From Pseudomonas sp. LS-2 (lineage in GTDB: Bacteria > Pseudomonadota > Gammaproteobacteria > Pseudomonadales > Pseudomonadaceae): 64,000 nucleotides of DNA. Position 1 is the first letter of the stretch. The number at the start of each line of letters is the position of its first letter. The position numbers were made by a program, and so were the translations under genes. The notes under the pieces are model-generated. The model did no database searches. It was not told the origin of the DNA and saw nothing but the letters and a program-made list of their open reading frames with translations. Shown piece after piece: positions 1 through 10,658 of the stretch. The stretch is taken from NCBI RefSeq assembly GCF_003605735.1, contig NZ_QXTJ01000015.1, positions 207,594-271,593 on the forward strand. Direction: 5' to 3'.

Positions 1-344
1 CCCAGTGCCAGGTTGTATTCGCGAGTACCGCGTTCGTCGGTGTTACCTTCCAGAACTACGCGAGCGCCGTTGGCTTTCAGGTCCTTGGCGTGAACGTCCA
101 GAGCGCGCATGGCTTCTGGTTTCAGGTCAGAACTGTCGTATTCGAAGTAGAAAGTGGTGATTGCGCGCAGAGCAGCTTCTTCGCTCAGGGAGCCATCAAC
201 GGCACCCGTGTTTGCGCCGTAACCAGCGTTTGGATCTACAGCAGCGCCTTCACCGGCATTGTCGCCGCCTTTGGACGAGCAACCTACAGCTACAGCCATG
301 GCCAGAGCCAGCGCAGCAAATTTACCAAACTTCAGCATTTCCAT
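1..344 (-). CDS. pal: Peptidoglycan-associated lipoprotein Pal (C-terminus cut by window edge)
   Basis: Pal is an outer-membrane lipoprotein that binds peptidoglycan through an OmpA-like domain and forms the outer part of the Tol-Pal complex. About 114 N-terminal residues are visible. They begin [15 protein letters not shown], have a lipobox ending AVGC at about residue 21, then a Gly/Ala/Asn-rich linker and the start of the OmpA_C domain (FEYDSSDL, later [11 protein letters not shown]). The start at 344 has an AGGAG ribosome site just upstream. It is the last visible gene of the minus-strand tol cluster and follows tolB by 52 bp. The rest of the protein lies left of position 1. Confidence 0.97.
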   Translation of the reverse strand, partial: MEMLKFGKFAALALAMAVAVGCSSKGGDNAGEGAAVDPNAGYGANTGAVDGSLSEEAALRAITTFYFEYDSSDLKPEAMRALDVHAKDLKANGARVVLEGNTDERGTREYNLAL

Positions 345-396
345 CGTGAAACTCCTAATGAACCCCAGTGTGTTAAGTAAAACGTAAAGCGCCGCG

Positions 397-1698
397 TCAG
401 TTCAGGTAAGGGGACCAGGAAGGTTCTCTGACTTCGCCTTGAGCGGTAGGAAGCGGGAGCCTTACGCGTCCATTAATGGACACGAGCATCAAGACTCCCC
501 GGCCCTGCTGGCGGGTGGCGTAGATTACCATGGTGCCGTTGGGCGCAACAGTAGGCGACTCATCAAGGTTGCTGTCTGTAAGGATTTTTACGCTACCGCG
601 CTGCAAATCCTGAGCTGCCACCTTGAAGTTAGTGAAACCATCTTGACGATGGATCATGACCAGAGTCTTTTCATCAGCCGACAACTTAGGGTTGGCGTTG
701 TAATTACCAATGAAAGTGACTCGCTCGGCGCCGCCACCATTAATGCTCGTTTTATAGATCTGTGGTTTACCACCACGATCGGAAGTGAAGTAAATGGTCG
801 AACCGTCTTTACCGAAGAAGGGCTCGGTATCGATGGAAGAATCATTCGTGACTCGCGAGAGCTGACGCGAAGCCAGGTTCATCACATAAATTTCAGGGTT
901 GCCGTCTTTCGACAGAACCATCGCCAGCTTGCTGCCATCCGGAGACCATGCAGGCGCACCGTTCAGGCCTTCGAAGTTGGTGATCTGCTCACGACGACCG
1001 GTGTCGATATGCTGAACGAAAATGCGCGGACGTTTCTGTTCGAACGAAACGTAAGCGATGCGCTTGCCGTCCGGTGCGAAGCGAGGCGAGAGAATCGGCT
1101 CACGCGATTGCAGCAACGTCACTGCACGGGCGCCGTCGTAATCCGAACGCTGCAGCGTGTAACGAGTGTTGTTGGCGGCGAAACGTTCGGCAGTGACGTA
1201 CAGCATGCGCGTAGAGAACGCACCTTTGATGCCGGTCAGTTTCTCGAAAGACTGGTCAGCGATGTAGTGCGCCATGTCCCGGAGCTGGTCGGTGGTGCCC
1301 GACACATTGCCGGTCAGAACCTGCTGTTCGGTCGCTACGTTGAACAGTGCGTACTGAACCTGCAGGCGTCCGCCCGCGGGGGCGATGCTGCCGACCATGA
1401 CGTATTGCGCACCCAGCGCTTTCCAGTCGCGGAAGATGACTTCGCTGGCCTGGCTAGGCTGGCTGATCATGTTTTCCTTTGGAATCGGCGAGTAATAGCC
1501 CGAGTTCAGCATGTCGTTGCTGATGATCGAAGCCATGTCTTCCGGCAATACGCTGCCGCCCTGCAAGCCAAACGGCACGATTGCGATAGGCGTGGCACGG
1601 TCACTGCCGCTTGTGACCAGAATGTTCTTTTCGTCAGCAGCGGCGAAACCCGCTGCGCAACAAAGAACGACAAGCAATCCTCGAAGAAGGTTAATCAC
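397..1698 (-). CDS. tolB: Tol-Pal system periplasmic protein TolB
   Basis: TolB is the periplasmic member of the Tol-Pal system and shuttles between TolA and Pal. The 433-residue protein has a Sec signal peptide (hydrophobic residues about 5-20, cleavage near AAA-D), an N-terminal TolB_N domain with the substrate-like fold (AIVPFGLQG...), and a C-terminal six-bladed beta-propeller. The propeller shows repeated SPDG/S.DR-type PD40 motifs, for example [13 protein letters not shown]. Length matches the family. Its start overlaps the tolA stop by 4 nt, which implies translational coupling. Confidence 0.98.
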   Translation of the reverse strand: MINLLRGLLVVLCCAAGFAAADEKNILVTSGSDRATPIAIVPFGLQGGSVLPEDMASIISNDMLNSGYYSPIPKENMISQPSQASEVIFRDWKALGAQYVMVGSIAPAGGRLQVQYALFNVATEQQVLTGNVSGTTDQLRDMAHYIADQSFEKLTGIKGAFSTRMLYVTAERFAANNTRYTLQRSDYDGARAVTLLQSREPILSPRFAPDGKRIAYVSFEQKRPRIFVQHIDTGRREQITNFEGLNGAPAWSPDGSKLAMVLSKDGNPEIYVMNLASRQLSRVTNDSSIDTEPFFGKDGSTIYFTSDRGGKPQIYKTSINGGGAERVTFIGNYNANPKLSADEKTLVMIHRQDGFTNFKVAAQDLQRGSVKILTDSNLDESPTVAPNGTMVIYATRQQGRGVLMLVSINGRVRLPLPTAQGEVREPSWSPYLN

Positions 1699-2765
1699 AA
1701 GGCTAGGTCCTCAGGTGTGAATGTCATCTTGAATGAACGGTAAGGTGCGAAATCCGAAGGTTTCATACCCTGCATCTCTGTCAAACGACCAATATTCTTG
1801 ACCGCTGCTACTGCCGAACTGTCGAAAGGACCATCGCCGCTGGATTTGGCTACGGTCACCGAAGAAACCGTACCGTCCGGCAACATGCCGATCTGCAAAA
1901 CGACTGTCATGCCCTTGCGTGCTGAAGGTGGACGTGCCCAACCTTCCGCCGCTCGCGAGCGAATCAAGTCATCGAAGCTGCCGGCAACCTCGTCACCCTT
2001 CTCATCGGCCAACGCCTGTTGGCGTTCGGGTTTGTCGGAAAGCAGATCGGCCAGTGCCTGCGCCTTCTTCTCTTCCGCCGATTTACGGGCAGCGTCCTGT
2101 GCCTTTTTCTTCGCGTCGTCAGCAGCCTTTTTCTTGGCATCCTCAGACGCTTTTTTCTTCGCGTCTTCGGCGGCCTTTTTCTTCGCGTCTTCAGCAGCCT
2201 GCTTCTTCGCGTCCTCGGCAGCCTGTTTCTTGGCTTCTTCGGCGGCCGCGCGTTTAGCGTCTTCCTCGGCTTTCTTCTTCGCGTCGTCTTCGGCTTTCTT
2301 CTTGGCTATATCAGCCAATTGTTTCTCTTCTGCGGCTTTCTTGGCGTCGTCCGCCTTCTTGGCCTCGGCTTTCTTCGCGTCATCAGCCTTTTTGGCCTCA
2401 TCCGCTTTCTTCGCTTCCTCAGCCTTTTGCTCTTCGGCTTTTTGAGCGGCATCGGCTTTCTTTTGTTCCGCCGCCTTTATCGCCTCTTGTTCAACTTTTT
2501 TCTGCTCCATCTGCTCGACTTCTGTCTGTCGCGCAGCGGATTTCTTCGCCTCGCCAGCGAGCTTCTGGTTGGTCTGGGTAGTCGCCTGACTTTTAGACTT
2601 CAACTGATAAAGCGTGGCCTGAACGATCGGCTTGGCTTCCGGCAACTCCGGCGTCATTGCGAAGCTAACGAACAACAGGCCGAAAATCAGGACGTGCAGC
2701 GCCACAGCCCAGACCGAGGGCCAGAAGTAGCTTTCCGAGGCTGACGGCTCTCGAATCGGCTGCAT
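1695..2765 (-). CDS. tolA: Cell envelope integrity protein TolA
   Basis: TolA is an inner-membrane protein that spans the periplasm and couples the TolQR motor to TolB/Pal. The 356 residues show one membrane segment (about 15-37), a very long Lys/Ala/Glu-rich helical domain II (about 68-235) and a globular C-terminal domain III (about 255-356) that contains [11 protein letters not shown]. Domain II is built from near-repeats of eight residues such as AAEDAKKK, so its DNA is repetitive. The start overlaps the tolR stop by 1 nt (TGATG). Confidence 0.97.
   Translation of the reverse strand: MQPIREPSASESYFWPSVWAVALHVLIFGLLFVSFAMTPELPEAKPIVQATLYQLKSKSQATTQTNQKLAGEAKKSAARQTEVEQMEQKKVEQEAIKAAEQKKADAAQKAEEQKAEEAKKADEAKKADDAKKAEAKKADDAKKAAEEKQLADIAKKKAEDDAKKKAEEDAKRAAAEEAKKQAAEDAKKQAAEDAKKKAAEDAKKKASEDAKKKAADDAKKKAQDAARKSAEEKKAQALADLLSDKPERQQALADEKGDEVAGSFDDLIRSRAAEGWARPPSARKGMTVVLQIGMLPDGTVSSVTVAKSSGDGPFDSSAVAAVKNIGRLTEMQGMKPSDFAPYRSFKMTFTPEDLAL
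2091..2303 (-). repeat. Tandem 24-bp-type coding repeats in tolA domain II
   Basis: About 70 codons (TolA residues 155-225) encode repeated octads of the form (K)AAEDAKKK with small changes ([24 protein letters not shown]). The DNA has imperfect 24-bp periodicity and could change copy number by slippage. The opposite strand of this stretch reads as a misleading Phe/Leu-rich open frame. Confidence 0.8.
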
Positions 2766-3229
2766 CAGGGCGCCTCGGTAATCAGACCAACGTTCCCGAC
2801 TCCGGCCTTCTGCAACCCGCCCATCGTGCCCATCACGGCACCGTAATCGACGGTCTTGTCGCCACGGATGAACACCTGAGTCTGCTTGCCGGCTTCACGA
2901 CCTGCCGCAATGATCTTGGTCACGGCGCTGGTCAGTTGCGGCAAGGTCATGGCCTTGTCCATCTGCTTGTCGGTATCGACTTCGCTGCCAAGGTTCCAGT
3001 AATAGGTCTTGTCAGCCTTGATCGAAATGGTCAGGACCTGATTGTTGTTGTCCTGCGGCAAGGCCTCGCTGGAGACCTTGGGCAGATCGACTTTCACGCC
3101 CTGGTTAATCATCGGAGCGGTCACCATGAAGATGACCAGCAGTACCAGCATCACGTCGATGTAAGGCACCACGTTCATTTCGGCGACCGGCTTGCGTTTG
3201 CTGCGTCGGCCGCGAGCGATTAAAGCCAT
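2765..3229 (-). CDS. tolR: Tol-Pal motor stator protein TolR
   Basis: TolR is an ExbD-family inner-membrane protein. With TolQ it forms the proton-driven stator that energises TolA. The 154 residues have a cationic cytoplasmic N-terminus, one membrane segment at about 22-42 (MNVVPYIDVMLVLLVIFMV) that carries the conserved proton-channel Asp (IDVML), and a periplasmic domain ending in GxVGLITE. It sits between tolQ (15 bp gap) and tolA (1 nt overlap), as is usual. Confidence 0.98.
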   Translation of the reverse strand: MALIARGRRSKRKPVAEMNVVPYIDVMLVLLVIFMVTAPMINQGVKVDLPKVSSEALPQDNNNQVLTISIKADKTYYWNLGSEVDTDKQMDKAMTLPQLTSAVTKIIAAGREAGKQTQVFIRGDKTVDYGAVMGTMGGLQKAGVGNVGLITEAP

Positions 3230-3243
3230 TGGGAAATACCTGC

Positions 3244-3939
3244 TTAGTCTTCGCTGGTGTGCACTTTACGGTGCAGGATGGCCTGGAATTCGTCGGCGAA
3301 TGTGTAGTAACGGCCAATCAGGTTCTCGCCACGAGCAGCGAAACGGTTGTAGGCGATTACTGCAGGGATTGCTGCGAACAGGCCGATGGCGGTCGCGATC
3401 AGCGCTTCGGCAATGCCGGGTGCGACGGTGGCCAGAGTGGCCTGCTGAGCGGTGGCCAGACCACGGAAGGAGTTCATGATCCCCCAGACGGTACCGAACA
3501 GACCGACATAGGGGCTGGTGGAACCCACGGTCGCGAGGAAAGGCAGGCTTTGCTCGAGCTTTTCTTCTTCACGGGAAATGGCGACACGCATGGCACGGGC
3601 AACACCTTCCATGACGGCATCAGGATCGACGCCAGGCTGCTGACGCAGACGGGAGAATTCCTTGAAGCCTGCGCGGAAGATCTGCTCCACGCCTGAATCC
3701 GGATCAGGATTGCTGCCAGCCTGACGATACAGCTTGGACAGATCGATACCTGACCAGAAGCGCTCTTCGAAGCTGTCCAGCGCACGGCGCCCGGCGCGCA
3801 GCATGGAGCTGCGCTGAAAAATCATGATCCACGAAGTGACCGATGCGGCCACCAGGATCAGCATCACCAACTGAACGACCACGCTGGCATTGCTGACCAA
3901 ACTCCACATGGAGGAATGGTCGACGACGTTAGCTTCCAC
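3244..3939 (-). CDS. tolQ: Tol-Pal motor protein TolQ (GTG start)
   Basis: TolQ is an ExbB/MotA-family inner-membrane proton-channel subunit. I place the start at the GTG at 3937-3939 (product begins [10 protein letters not shown]). It has AGGAG about 7 nt upstream and gives 231 residues, the normal length. An in-frame start at 3987 would add 16 unrelated residues and lengthen the overlap with ybgC. Three membrane segments are seen at about 15-38, 135-160 and 170-195, with the conserved [14 protein letters not shown] motif. It overlaps the end of ybgC by 11 nt. Confidence 0.96.
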   Translation of the reverse strand: MEANVVDHSSMWSLVSNASVVVQLVMLILVAASVTSWIMIFQRSSMLRAGRRALDSFEERFWSGIDLSKLYRQAGSNPDPDSGVEQIFRAGFKEFSRLRQQPGVDPDAVMEGVARAMRVAISREEEKLEQSLPFLATVGSTSPYVGLFGTVWGIMNSFRGLATAQQATLATVAPGIAEALIATAIGLFAAIPAVIAYNRFAARGENLIGRYYTFADEFQAILHRKVHTSED

Positions 3940-4399
3940 GCTGTATCTCCTGCTCTGAATGTGTACCCGCGCCGCTCTGGCCGGCAAAGGCCGCGCGCAG
4001 AGCTTCGGGAATGGCCCGGGGTTTCAAACTATCGGCGCGCACACACGCCACCAAAAACTGCCCTTCACAGAGCAGCACATTATCCACCGCCCGCCTGACT
4101 TCTTGCTGAAAGCGCAGGCTAACGCGGTTCAATTCGATCACTTCGGCGCTGACCAGCAGCTCATCATCAAGCCTCGCTGGCTTGTGGTACCGCGCCTCGC
4201 TGGAATGCACGACAAACAACAGGTTCTCGTCACCGGCCATGGCGGATTGAGCGAAGCCCAATTCCCGCAACCGCTCGGTCCGAGCCCGTTCCATGAATTT
4301 CAGGTAATTGACGTAATACACGATGCCGCCAGCATCGGTGTCCTCGTAATAAACGCGACAGCGATGTGCGAACGACTGAGCCCCGTTTTGCGCGCGCAT
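3929..4399 (-). CDS. ybgC: Tol-Pal system-associated acyl-CoA thioesterase YbgC
   Basis: This is a hotdog-fold thioesterase of the 4-hydroxybenzoyl-CoA thioesterase type, normally the first gene of tol operons. The 156 residues carry the family motif [21 protein letters not shown], in which the Asp is the catalytic residue. It hydrolyses acyl-CoA or acyl-ACP and is linked in the literature to phospholipid metabolism at the membrane. It overlaps tolQ by 11 nt, so the two are probably co-translated. Confidence 0.96.
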   Translation of the reverse strand: MRAQNGAQSFAHRCRVYYEDTDAGGIVYYVNYLKFMERARTERLRELGFAQSAMAGDENLLFVVHSSEARYHKPARLDDELLVSAEVIELNRVSLRFQQEVRRAVDNVLLCEGQFLVACVRADSLKPRAIPEALRAAFAGQSGAGTHSEQEIQRGS

Positions 4400-4464
4400 A
4401 CTCTAGTGCTTACTCCTCGGGTTGCCAATCCGGCCAGGCAACTGTTTTTCATCGTTTTTCATTG

Positions 4465-4489
4465 CACGGCAAGCGGTCATATTGCCGTG
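4465..4489 (-). terminator. Hairpin downstream of ruvB
   Basis: There is a perfect 8-bp inverted repeat, CACGGCAA / TTGCCGTG, with a 9-nt loop. It lies between the ruvB stop and the ybgC start. The minus-strand side is followed by A-rich rather than T-rich DNA, so it is a weak terminator or an mRNA-stabilising stem. Confidence 0.4.
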
Positions 4490-4537
4490 ACTGCCGTCTG
4501 ACCACCAAACGCCCGAATAAATCGGTCGATGCCGCTT

Positions 4538-5593
4538 TTATTCGTCGCCACTGTCAAGCGGCTCGTCCGAAACCGGACGCTCCCCCATTCGTGAAGGTAT
4601 ATTCAGGCCGAAGTGCAGATACGCGTGCCGCGTGACCATGCGTCCTCGCGGCGTGCGCATCATATAGCCTTGCTGGATCAAATAGGGTTCCAGCACATCC
4701 TCGATCGTATGGCGCTCTTCGCTGATTGCCGCCGCAAGGTTGTCGACCCCCACCGGGCCGCCATCGAACTTCTCGATCATTGTCAGCAGCAAACGACGGT
4801 CCTGATGGTCGAAACCGCGCTCATCCACATCCAGCAGATTCAGCGCCAGATCTGCGATGGCCTTGGTGATCTGGCCTTGCGCCCGGACCTCCGCGAAGTC
4901 CCGCACTCGACGCAACAGACGGTTCGCGATCCGCGGCGTGCCACGCGCCCGACGGGCGATTTCAAACGCGCCTTCATCCTCGATATGCAACCCGAGAATG
5001 CCTGCGGATCGAGATACGATCGTCGCCAGGTCGGCGGTGTTGTAGAACTCAAGACGCTGGACGATTCCGAAGCGGTCACGCAGCGGATTGGTGAGCATAC
5101 CTGCGCGAGTGGTCGCCCCGACGAGGGTAAAGGGCGGCAGGTCCAGCTTGATCGAGCGCGCAGCCGGGCCTTCGCCGATCATGATGTCCAGTTGAAAGTC
5201 TTCCATCGCGGGGTACAAAACCTCTTCGACAATGGGCGACAGACGGTGGATTTCGTCGATGAACAGCACGTCATGGGGTTCAAGGTTGGTAAGAATTGCG
5301 GCCAGATCACCCGGTCGCTCGAGCACCGGGCCCGAAGTGCTCTTGATCGACACCGACATTTCTTGCGCGATGATGTTGGCCAGGGTGGTTTTGCCCAGCC
5401 CCGGCGGCCCGAAAATCAGGGTGTGATCCAGTGCCTCGCTACGCCCCCGTGCAGCCTGGATGAACAACTCCATCTGCTCGCGGACGGTTGGCTGACCGAT
5501 GTAATCGGCGAGACTCAATGGCCGGATGGCACGGTCCAGTTGCTCGTCTCGATCACGGCCGGTGGCGGCAATCAGGCGGTCTGCTTCGATCAC
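4538..5593 (-). CDS. ruvB: Holliday junction branch migration ATPase RuvB
   Basis: RuvB is the hexameric AAA+ motor that drives branch migration at RuvA-bound Holliday junctions. Its 351 residues contain Walker [10 protein letters not shown], Walker B FIDEIHR, the arginine-rich sensor region and a C-terminal winged-helix domain ([15 protein letters not shown]). The start is GTG (5591-5593), placed directly after the ruvA stop with no gap, which indicates tight coupling to ruvA. Confidence 0.98.
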   Translation of the reverse strand: MIEADRLIAATGRDRDEQLDRAIRPLSLADYIGQPTVREQMELFIQAARGRSEALDHTLIFGPPGLGKTTLANIIAQEMSVSIKSTSGPVLERPGDLAAILTNLEPHDVLFIDEIHRLSPIVEEVLYPAMEDFQLDIMIGEGPAARSIKLDLPPFTLVGATTRAGMLTNPLRDRFGIVQRLEFYNTADLATIVSRSAGILGLHIEDEGAFEIARRARGTPRIANRLLRRVRDFAEVRAQGQITKAIADLALNLLDVDERGFDHQDRRLLLTMIEKFDGGPVGVDNLAAAISEERHTIEDVLEPYLIQQGYMMRTPRGRMVTRHAYLHFGLNIPSRMGERPVSDEPLDSGDE

Positions 5594-6202
5594 TTACATC
5601 ATCCCCTTCAGTGCGCGGCGAATCAGATCTTCACTGCTCAGGTTCTTGTCTTTGATGGCCGTAATTGCCTTGCTGGCTTCCTGAGGCTTATAGCCCAGGG
5701 AAACCAGTGCGCTGATGGCATCGGACTCGGCGGTCGCGATCTGCAACGGCGCGCCAGGACCTTCGGACACCAGCGTAAACGTGCCCGGCAATGCGTCCCA
5801 GGCCTTGAAACGATCCTTGAGTTCGACCAGCAGGCGTTCGGCAGTCTTTTTGCCCACGCCCGGAACACGGGTCAGCGCGGACGTATCCTGCGCCTGAACG
5901 CAGCGCACCAGCTCGTCTACCTCAAGGGTCGACATCAAGGCCAGCGCCAGTTTGGGACCCACGCCATTGAGTCGAATCAATTCGCGAAACATCTCGCGAT
6001 CACGCTTCTCGTAAAAACCGAACAGCAGATGGGCGTCTTCCCGCACCACCAGGTGGGTGTGCAGCGTCACCGTATCGCCCACATGTGGCAGACGATAAAG
6101 CGTGGTCATGGGCACTTCGATTTCGTAACCCACACCGTTGACATCAAGCACCAGGTGCGGCGGTTGTTTCTCTACCAACGCTCCGCGTAAACGTCCAATC
6201 AC
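5594..6202 (-). CDS. ruvA: Holliday junction binding protein RuvA
   Basis: RuvA is the tetrameric DNA-binding platform that clamps the four-way junction and loads RuvB. The 202 residues show an N-terminal OB fold ([12 protein letters not shown]...), two helix-hairpin-helix motifs ([15 protein letters not shown] and [16 protein letters not shown]), and the C-terminal RuvB-contact domain ([16 protein letters not shown]). Gene order is ruvC-ruvA-ruvB on the minus strand. Confidence 0.98.
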   Translation of the reverse strand: MIGRLRGALVEKQPPHLVLDVNGVGYEIEVPMTTLYRLPHVGDTVTLHTHLVVREDAHLLFGFYEKRDREMFRELIRLNGVGPKLALALMSTLEVDELVRCVQAQDTSALTRVPGVGKKTAERLLVELKDRFKAWDALPGTFTLVSEGPGAPLQIATAESDAISALVSLGYKPQEASKAITAIKDKNLSSEDLIRRALKGMM

Positions 6203-6316
6203 GAATCAGATCCTTTCCAGTAGCCCGTCACTGCGATGGACCGGGCCGAGCCCTGGTCGCCATGTTTGCAGGACTCACGTGAGCTGCAAGTGAAAATTTA
6301 TAAGCGAATGATGCTA

Positions 6317-6841
6317 TCAGAGACGCAGCCGACCACCACGACTGCGAGCGGTGTTCAGGCCATGCGGGATAAGACTCGAGCGGGTGTGCGCATGGCACAA
6401 GGCAATCGCCAGGGCGTCCGACGCGTCTATCTGAGGCTTTTTGGTCAGTTTCAACAGATGCATGACCATCATCATCACCTGATCCTTGTTCGCCCCGCCT
6501 GTCCCTGCAACGGCCTGCTTGACCTGAGTCGCCGTGTACTCAGCGATTTCCAGGCTTTCTTCTGCCGCGGCCACGATCGCAGCCCCGCGCGCCTGCCCCA
6601 ACTTGAGCGCCGAATCGGCGTTGCGGGCCATGAATACCTTTTCGATGCCCATGGTGACCGGACCATAGGTCTGAATGACCTCACGCACACCGCGATAAAC
6701 AATCTGCAAACGCTCGTGTAACAAGCCACTGCCCGTACGAATACAGCCCGAAGCCACGTATTCGCAGCCACGCCCGGTATCACGCACCACGCCAAAGCCG
6801 GTAATTCGCGAACCGGGATCGATACCAAGAATAAGAGTCAT
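6317..6841 (-). CDS. ruvC: Crossover junction endodeoxyribonuclease RuvC
   Basis: RuvC is the Holliday junction resolvase. The chosen start ([12 protein letters not shown]) gives the usual 174 residues; an upstream in-frame ATG at 6886 would add 15 atypical residues. The acidic catalytic residues are visible: Asp in GIDPGS, Glu in MGIEKVF, and the Asp pair in [13 protein letters not shown]. It precedes ruvA by 114 bp and probably belongs to the ruvCAB unit. Confidence 0.97.
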   Translation of the reverse strand: MTLILGIDPGSRITGFGVVRDTGRGCEYVASGCIRTGSGLLHERLQIVYRGVREVIQTYGPVTMGIEKVFMARNADSALKLGQARGAAIVAAAEESLEIAEYTATQVKQAVAGTGGANKDQVMMMVMHLLKLTKKPQIDASDALAIALCHAHTRSSLIPHGLNTARSRGGRLRL

Positions 6842-6896
6842 AACGCCTGCAGCTTGAGAGGTAAAGCGCACGATTGAACGCAGCATAAAGGCAGAA

Positions 6897-6943
6897 GCCG
6901 GAGGCCGATAGCGCTGATCGAGTCAACGCTCCGTGCCTCCGGC
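6897..6943 (-). terminator. Long hairpin downstream of yebC
   Basis: A 9-bp perfect inverted repeat, GCCGGAGGC / GCCTCCGGC, encloses an inner AGCG/CGCT stem. It lies 25 nt past the yebC stop. No strong T-run follows, so termination is likely but may be inefficient and allow read-through to ruvC. Confidence 0.5.
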
Positions 6944-6967
6944 CTCAAGTCCAGAACAGGTTGAGGA

Positions 6968-7714
6968 TCAGCCAAGCTGCTCCATCACCTCATCCGGGAT
7001 TTCCGCATTGGAATAAACGTTTTGCACGTCATCCAGATCCTCGAGCATGTCGATCAGCTTGAGTACCTTTTCTGCCGTTTCCAGATCCAGCACCGCACTG
7101 GTCGTCGGCTGCATCACGATTTCGGCATCGGCCGCGACAAAGCCTGCGGCCTCCAGCGCGTTCCGCACGGCGTAGAAGCCGGCAAAAGACGTGAAAACGT
7201 CGATCGAGCCATCCTCGTGAGTGACGACGTCATCGGCATCTGCCTCCATCGCCGCTTCCATCAGTGCGTCTTCATCGACACCTGGAGCAAAGGAAATCTG
7301 CCCCTTGCGCTCGAACAGGTAGGAAACAGACCCGTCAGTACCAAGATTGCCGCCACACTTGCTGAAGGCATGACGCACTGCCGCAGCTGTCCGATTGCGG
7401 TTGTCGGTCATGGTTTCGACCATGACCGCCACGCCGCCAGGACCGTAGCCTTCATAACCCAGCTCGACCATGTCGTCGGCGTCGGCAGCGCCAGCACCGC
7501 GTGCAATCGCCCGGTCAATGATGTCGCGACTCATGTTGGCGCCCAGCGCCTTGTCCTGAGCCAGACGCAGACGCGGGTTCGAAGCTGGGTCACCACCGCC
7601 CTGACGGGCAGCAACGGTCAGCTCACGAATCCACTTGGTGAATATCTTGCCTTTCTTGGCATCCTGACGCTCTTTGCGGTGCTTGATGTTCGCCCACTTG
7701 GAATGACCAGCCAT
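6968..7714 (-). CDS. yebC: YebC/TACO1-family regulator
   Basis: This conserved three-domain protein has been described as a transcriptional regulator and, in recent work on the family, as a translation factor for difficult peptide motifs. The start [14 protein letters not shown] is canonical and gives 248 residues; the upstream in-frame ATG at 7738 adds eight non-conserved residues. Conserved blocks are [22 protein letters not shown] and the acidic C-terminus. It lies between aspS and ruvC, its usual place in Pseudomonas. Confidence 0.96.
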   Translation of the reverse strand: MAGHSKWANIKHRKERQDAKKGKIFTKWIRELTVAARQGGGDPASNPRLRLAQDKALGANMSRDIIDRAIARGAGAADADDMVELGYEGYGPGGVAVMVETMTDNRNRTAAAVRHAFSKCGGNLGTDGSVSYLFERKGQISFAPGVDEDALMEAAMEADADDVVTHEDGSIDVFTSFAGFYAVRNALEAAGFVAADAEIVMQPTTSAVLDLETAEKVLKLIDMLEDLDDVQNVYSNAEIPDEVMEQLG

Positions 7715-7841
7715 AACACGCTCCAAACCTTGAAACACTCACGCCCCGCTCAATATGGCGAACAGGGACGCTTCACTCGAATTCGTGCCCGATCAGGGCG
7801 GGGGAATCAGGACGAACCGCATGATCCGCCCTGCCCTTTCA

Positions 7842-9617
7842 TTACTCGGCCTTTGGCGTTTCGCGCAGGCGGATGTGCAATTCACGCAGTTGTTTTGCAT
7901 CGACCAGGCCCGGCGCCTGAGTCATGACGTCAGCAGCGCTCTGGGTTTTCGGGAAGGCAATGACTTCACGAATCGATTGGGCGCCAGTCATCAGCATGAC
8001 CAGACGATCCAGACCGAACGCCAGACCACCGTGGGGTGGAGCACCGTATTTCAGTGCGTCGAGCAGGAAGCCGAACTTCTCTTGCTGCTCGTCTTCGGAA
8101 ATACCCAGCAGACGGAATACCGCTTGCTGCATTTCCTTGCGATGGATACGGATCGAGCCGCCGCCGAGCTCAGTGCCGTTGAGTACCATGTCGTAGGCAC
8201 GGGACAGCGCGGTGGCCGGGTTGGCCTCGAGCTCTTCCGGTGTGCACTTCGGCGCGGTGAACGGGTGGTGCAGCGCAGTGAAGCTGCCATCTTCGTTCTC
8301 TTCGAACATCGGGAAGTCAACGACCCACATCGGTGCCCACTCGCAGGTGAGCAGGTTGAGGTCATGACCGAGCTTGATACGCAGCGCACCCAGCGCCTCG
8401 CTGACGATCTTGAACTTGTCGGCACCGAAGAACACGATGTCGCCGTCAACCGCACCGACGCGATCCAGGATCACGTTCAGGTTGGCTTCCGGGATGTTCT
8501 TGACGATAGGCGACTGCAAGCCTTCGACACCCTTGGCGCGCTCGTTGACCTTGATGTAAGCCAGGCCCTTGGCGCCGTAGATGCCAACGAACTTGGTGTA
8601 GTCGTCGATCTTGCTGCGCGGCATGGTTGCGCCACCGGGAACGCGCAATGCGGTCACGCGGCATTTCGGGTCGTTGGCAGGACCGCTGAACACTTTGAAT
8701 TCAACATCTTTCAACTGGTCGGCAACGTCAACCAGTTCCAGCGGGTTACGCAAGTCAGGCTTGTCGGAACCGTAACGGCGCATGGCCTCTTCGAAGGTCA
8801 TGTGCGGGAAGTCGCTGAATTCCAGGTCCAGCACTTCCTTGAACAGCTTGCGAATCATGCTCTCGGTGAGACCCATGATGTCGGATTCGTTGAGGAAGCT
8901 GGTTTCGATGTCGATCTGAGTGAACTCAGGCTGACGGTCGGCACGCAGGTCTTCGTCACGGAAGCATTTGGCGATCTGGTAGTACCGGTCAAAGCCGGCG
9001 ACCATCAGCAGTTGCTTGAACAGCTGTGGCGATTGCGGCAGGGCGAAGAAGCTGCCCGCGTGAGTGCGGCTTGGCACCAGGTAGTCGCGAGCCCCCTCAG
9101 GAGTGGCGCGCGTCAGGATTGGCGTTTCGACGTCCAGGAAGCCGTTGCCATCGAGGAAGCCACGGATGCTGGACGTGATGCGTGAGCGCAGGCGCAGCTT
9201 TTCGGCCATTTCCGGGCGACGCAGGTCGATGAAGCGATAGCGCAAACGGGTTTCTTCGCCGACGTCGGAATACTCGTTCAGCGGGAACGGAGGCGTTTCC
9301 GACTCATTGAGAACCTCAAGCTCGTAACCCAGAACTTCGATGGCGCCGGACGCCATGTTCGGGTTGACAGCGCCGGCCGGACGGGCGCGAACCTTGCCGG
9401 TCAGCTTGACGACGTATTCGCTGCGAACGCGGTCAGCGATGGCGAATGTATCAGCGCGATCAGGATCGAACACCACCTGAGCCAGACCTTCACGATCGCG
9501 GATATCGAGGAAAATCACTCCCCCGTGGTCGCGACGGCGGTGGACCCATCCGCAAAGGGTAATTTCCTGACCTTCCAGGCTTTCGTTCAGTTGGCCGCAA
9601 TAATGGCTGCGCATCAT
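7842..9617 (-). CDS. aspS: Aspartyl-tRNA synthetase
   Basis: This class IIb synthetase charges tRNA-Asp. In Pseudomonas the enzyme is reported to be non-discriminating and also acts on tRNA-Asn for GatCAB. The start [13 protein letters not shown] gives 591 residues; an in-frame ATG at 9710 would add 31 unsupported residues. It has an N-terminal OB anticodon-binding fold ([11 protein letters not shown]), motif 2 ([19 protein letters not shown]), a bacterial GAD insertion domain and motif 3 ([13 protein letters not shown]). Confidence 0.98.
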   Translation of the reverse strand: MMRSHYCGQLNESLEGQEITLCGWVHRRRDHGGVIFLDIRDREGLAQVVFDPDRADTFAIADRVRSEYVVKLTGKVRARPAGAVNPNMASGAIEVLGYELEVLNESETPPFPLNEYSDVGEETRLRYRFIDLRRPEMAEKLRLRSRITSSIRGFLDGNGFLDVETPILTRATPEGARDYLVPSRTHAGSFFALPQSPQLFKQLLMVAGFDRYYQIAKCFRDEDLRADRQPEFTQIDIETSFLNESDIMGLTESMIRKLFKEVLDLEFSDFPHMTFEEAMRRYGSDKPDLRNPLELVDVADQLKDVEFKVFSGPANDPKCRVTALRVPGGATMPRSKIDDYTKFVGIYGAKGLAYIKVNERAKGVEGLQSPIVKNIPEANLNVILDRVGAVDGDIVFFGADKFKIVSEALGALRIKLGHDLNLLTCEWAPMWVVDFPMFEENEDGSFTALHHPFTAPKCTPEELEANPATALSRAYDMVLNGTELGGGSIRIHRKEMQQAVFRLLGISEDEQQEKFGFLLDALKYGAPPHGGLAFGLDRLVMLMTGAQSIREVIAFPKTQSAADVMTQAPGLVDAKQLRELHIRLRETPKAE

Positions 9618-9898
9618 GATCGTGTGTTCACTTCTCGTAATTCGGAATTCGGTGGAGCTCTCGCCCGTCGCCAGTGCGCAATGGTGCAGGAGCCTTGGCA
9701 TGCAGTCCAACCCGATGGTCAGTCCCTGCCTTCCATAGTAAGGCGGGGGATTATATAGGGTTAATCAAGGCTGTGCAGCCGCGCGGGCCAATACCGATAA
9801 AGAAGTCATCCGGAGCGGGCGATTGCCGCTCCCGAACGACCTTGGCCGAACGCGGGCCCGCACGAAGCGAGCCCGCTGAAATGGGGGTATTGCCGGAA

Positions 9899-10240
9899 TC
9901 AGGCGGAGGACAGCTGGAAGCCCTCGGTTTTCAACAGATGAGCCACACACACCACGCGAATCAAACCGCTGAAGTTCTTTACCCCGCCATAGCGCAGGTG
10001 CACTTCCCGATCAACGTAGGACAACACCGCATTGATAGAACAGCCATTGCAACTTGCGATTTCCGACAGTATGTTCCAGTACACCTCCTCCAGCCGCAGG
10101 CATGTCGCCAGACCATTGAGCCTCACCGAGCGCGAATGCGGCTGCGCCAGGTCCATATTGAAATTCTCGATAAAAGGATGATTCTGAATTTTAAGACATC
10201 GATGCACATCCCTGACGTCTCGTGCAGTATTTTGACCCAT
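9899..10240 (-). CDS. Ribbon-helix-helix domain protein
   Basis: This 113-residue protein has a C-terminal part (RSVRLNGLATCLRLEEVYWNILSEIA ... YVDREVHLRYGG, broken here) that resembles the RHH_4 family of putative DNA-binding proteins. The start at 10240 (MGQNTARD) is chosen because AAGGGG lies 5 nt upstream; an in-frame ATG at 10300 has no such site. It is an isolated minus-strand gene between aspS and the dps-like gene. No target or partner toxin is visible. The function is probably transcriptional regulation, which is an inference from the fold. Confidence 0.75.
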   Translation of the reverse strand: MGQNTARDVRDVHRCLKIQNHPFIENFNMDLAQPHSRSVRLNGLATCLRLEEVYWNILSEIASCNGCSINAVLSYVDREVHLRYGGVKNFSGLIRVVCVAHLLKTEGFQLSSA

Positions 10241-10658
10241 GAATACCCCTTGGATGCAGTTCCTCAACTCATCGTTGGAAACATTTGAAATTAAATACAC
10301 AGCACGCCTATCAAGCCCTATTCATCGAGGCTTAGCCAGTAGAAGCAATACTCAGGGGGCGTAGGACATCGCCACTATTACAAGGCGATTTTTGAGAAAC
10401 AATGCTTGAAAACAAACAAGATCATTAAAGGTGGTAAATATATATTTTTCCCATGTTTAACACCGAAACCAGAGAGAACTAGAATCGCTCAATTAGCATG
10501 ACAATATAAATTGGCTTAAACGCTTCAGCACTTAAAGTCATTTGGAATTCTCGCGCAAAAGTATGCGTTATTTAGCTTTCCAATGACTGATGATTCAAAT
10601 AGAGCACAAGGGATTTTTTTAACGTGTGAGCGGCACTGTGTACCGCTCACACCGGCAA
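10241..10658. other. AT-rich intergenic region
   Basis: This 418-bp stretch is clearly more AT-rich than its surroundings (runs such as AAATATATATTTTTCC near 10437). It holds the upstream region of the ribbon-helix-helix gene and the 3' hairpin of the dps-like gene. I see no supportable coding frame. Confidence 0.7.
10624..10652 (-). terminator. Hairpin after the dps-like gene
   Basis: A perfect 10-bp inverted repeat, GTGTGAGCGG / CCGCTCACAC, with a 9-nt loop begins 7 nt after the stop codon of the dps-like gene. On the minus strand it is followed by GTTAAAAAAA rather than a T-run, so it is a stable 3' stem and only a possible terminator. Confidence 0.55.

Noticed and set aside
2019-2744. 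Phe/Leu-rich plus-strand frame that looks like a membrane protein
   Set aside because: It is the antisense reading of the Lys/Ala repeats of tolA (AAG/GCC codons read as CTT/GGC).
3940-3987. Upstream ATG for tolQ giving 247 residues
   Set aside because: The GTG at 3939 has a proper ribosome site and the conserved N-terminus EANVVDHSS; the extension overlaps ybgC without conservation.
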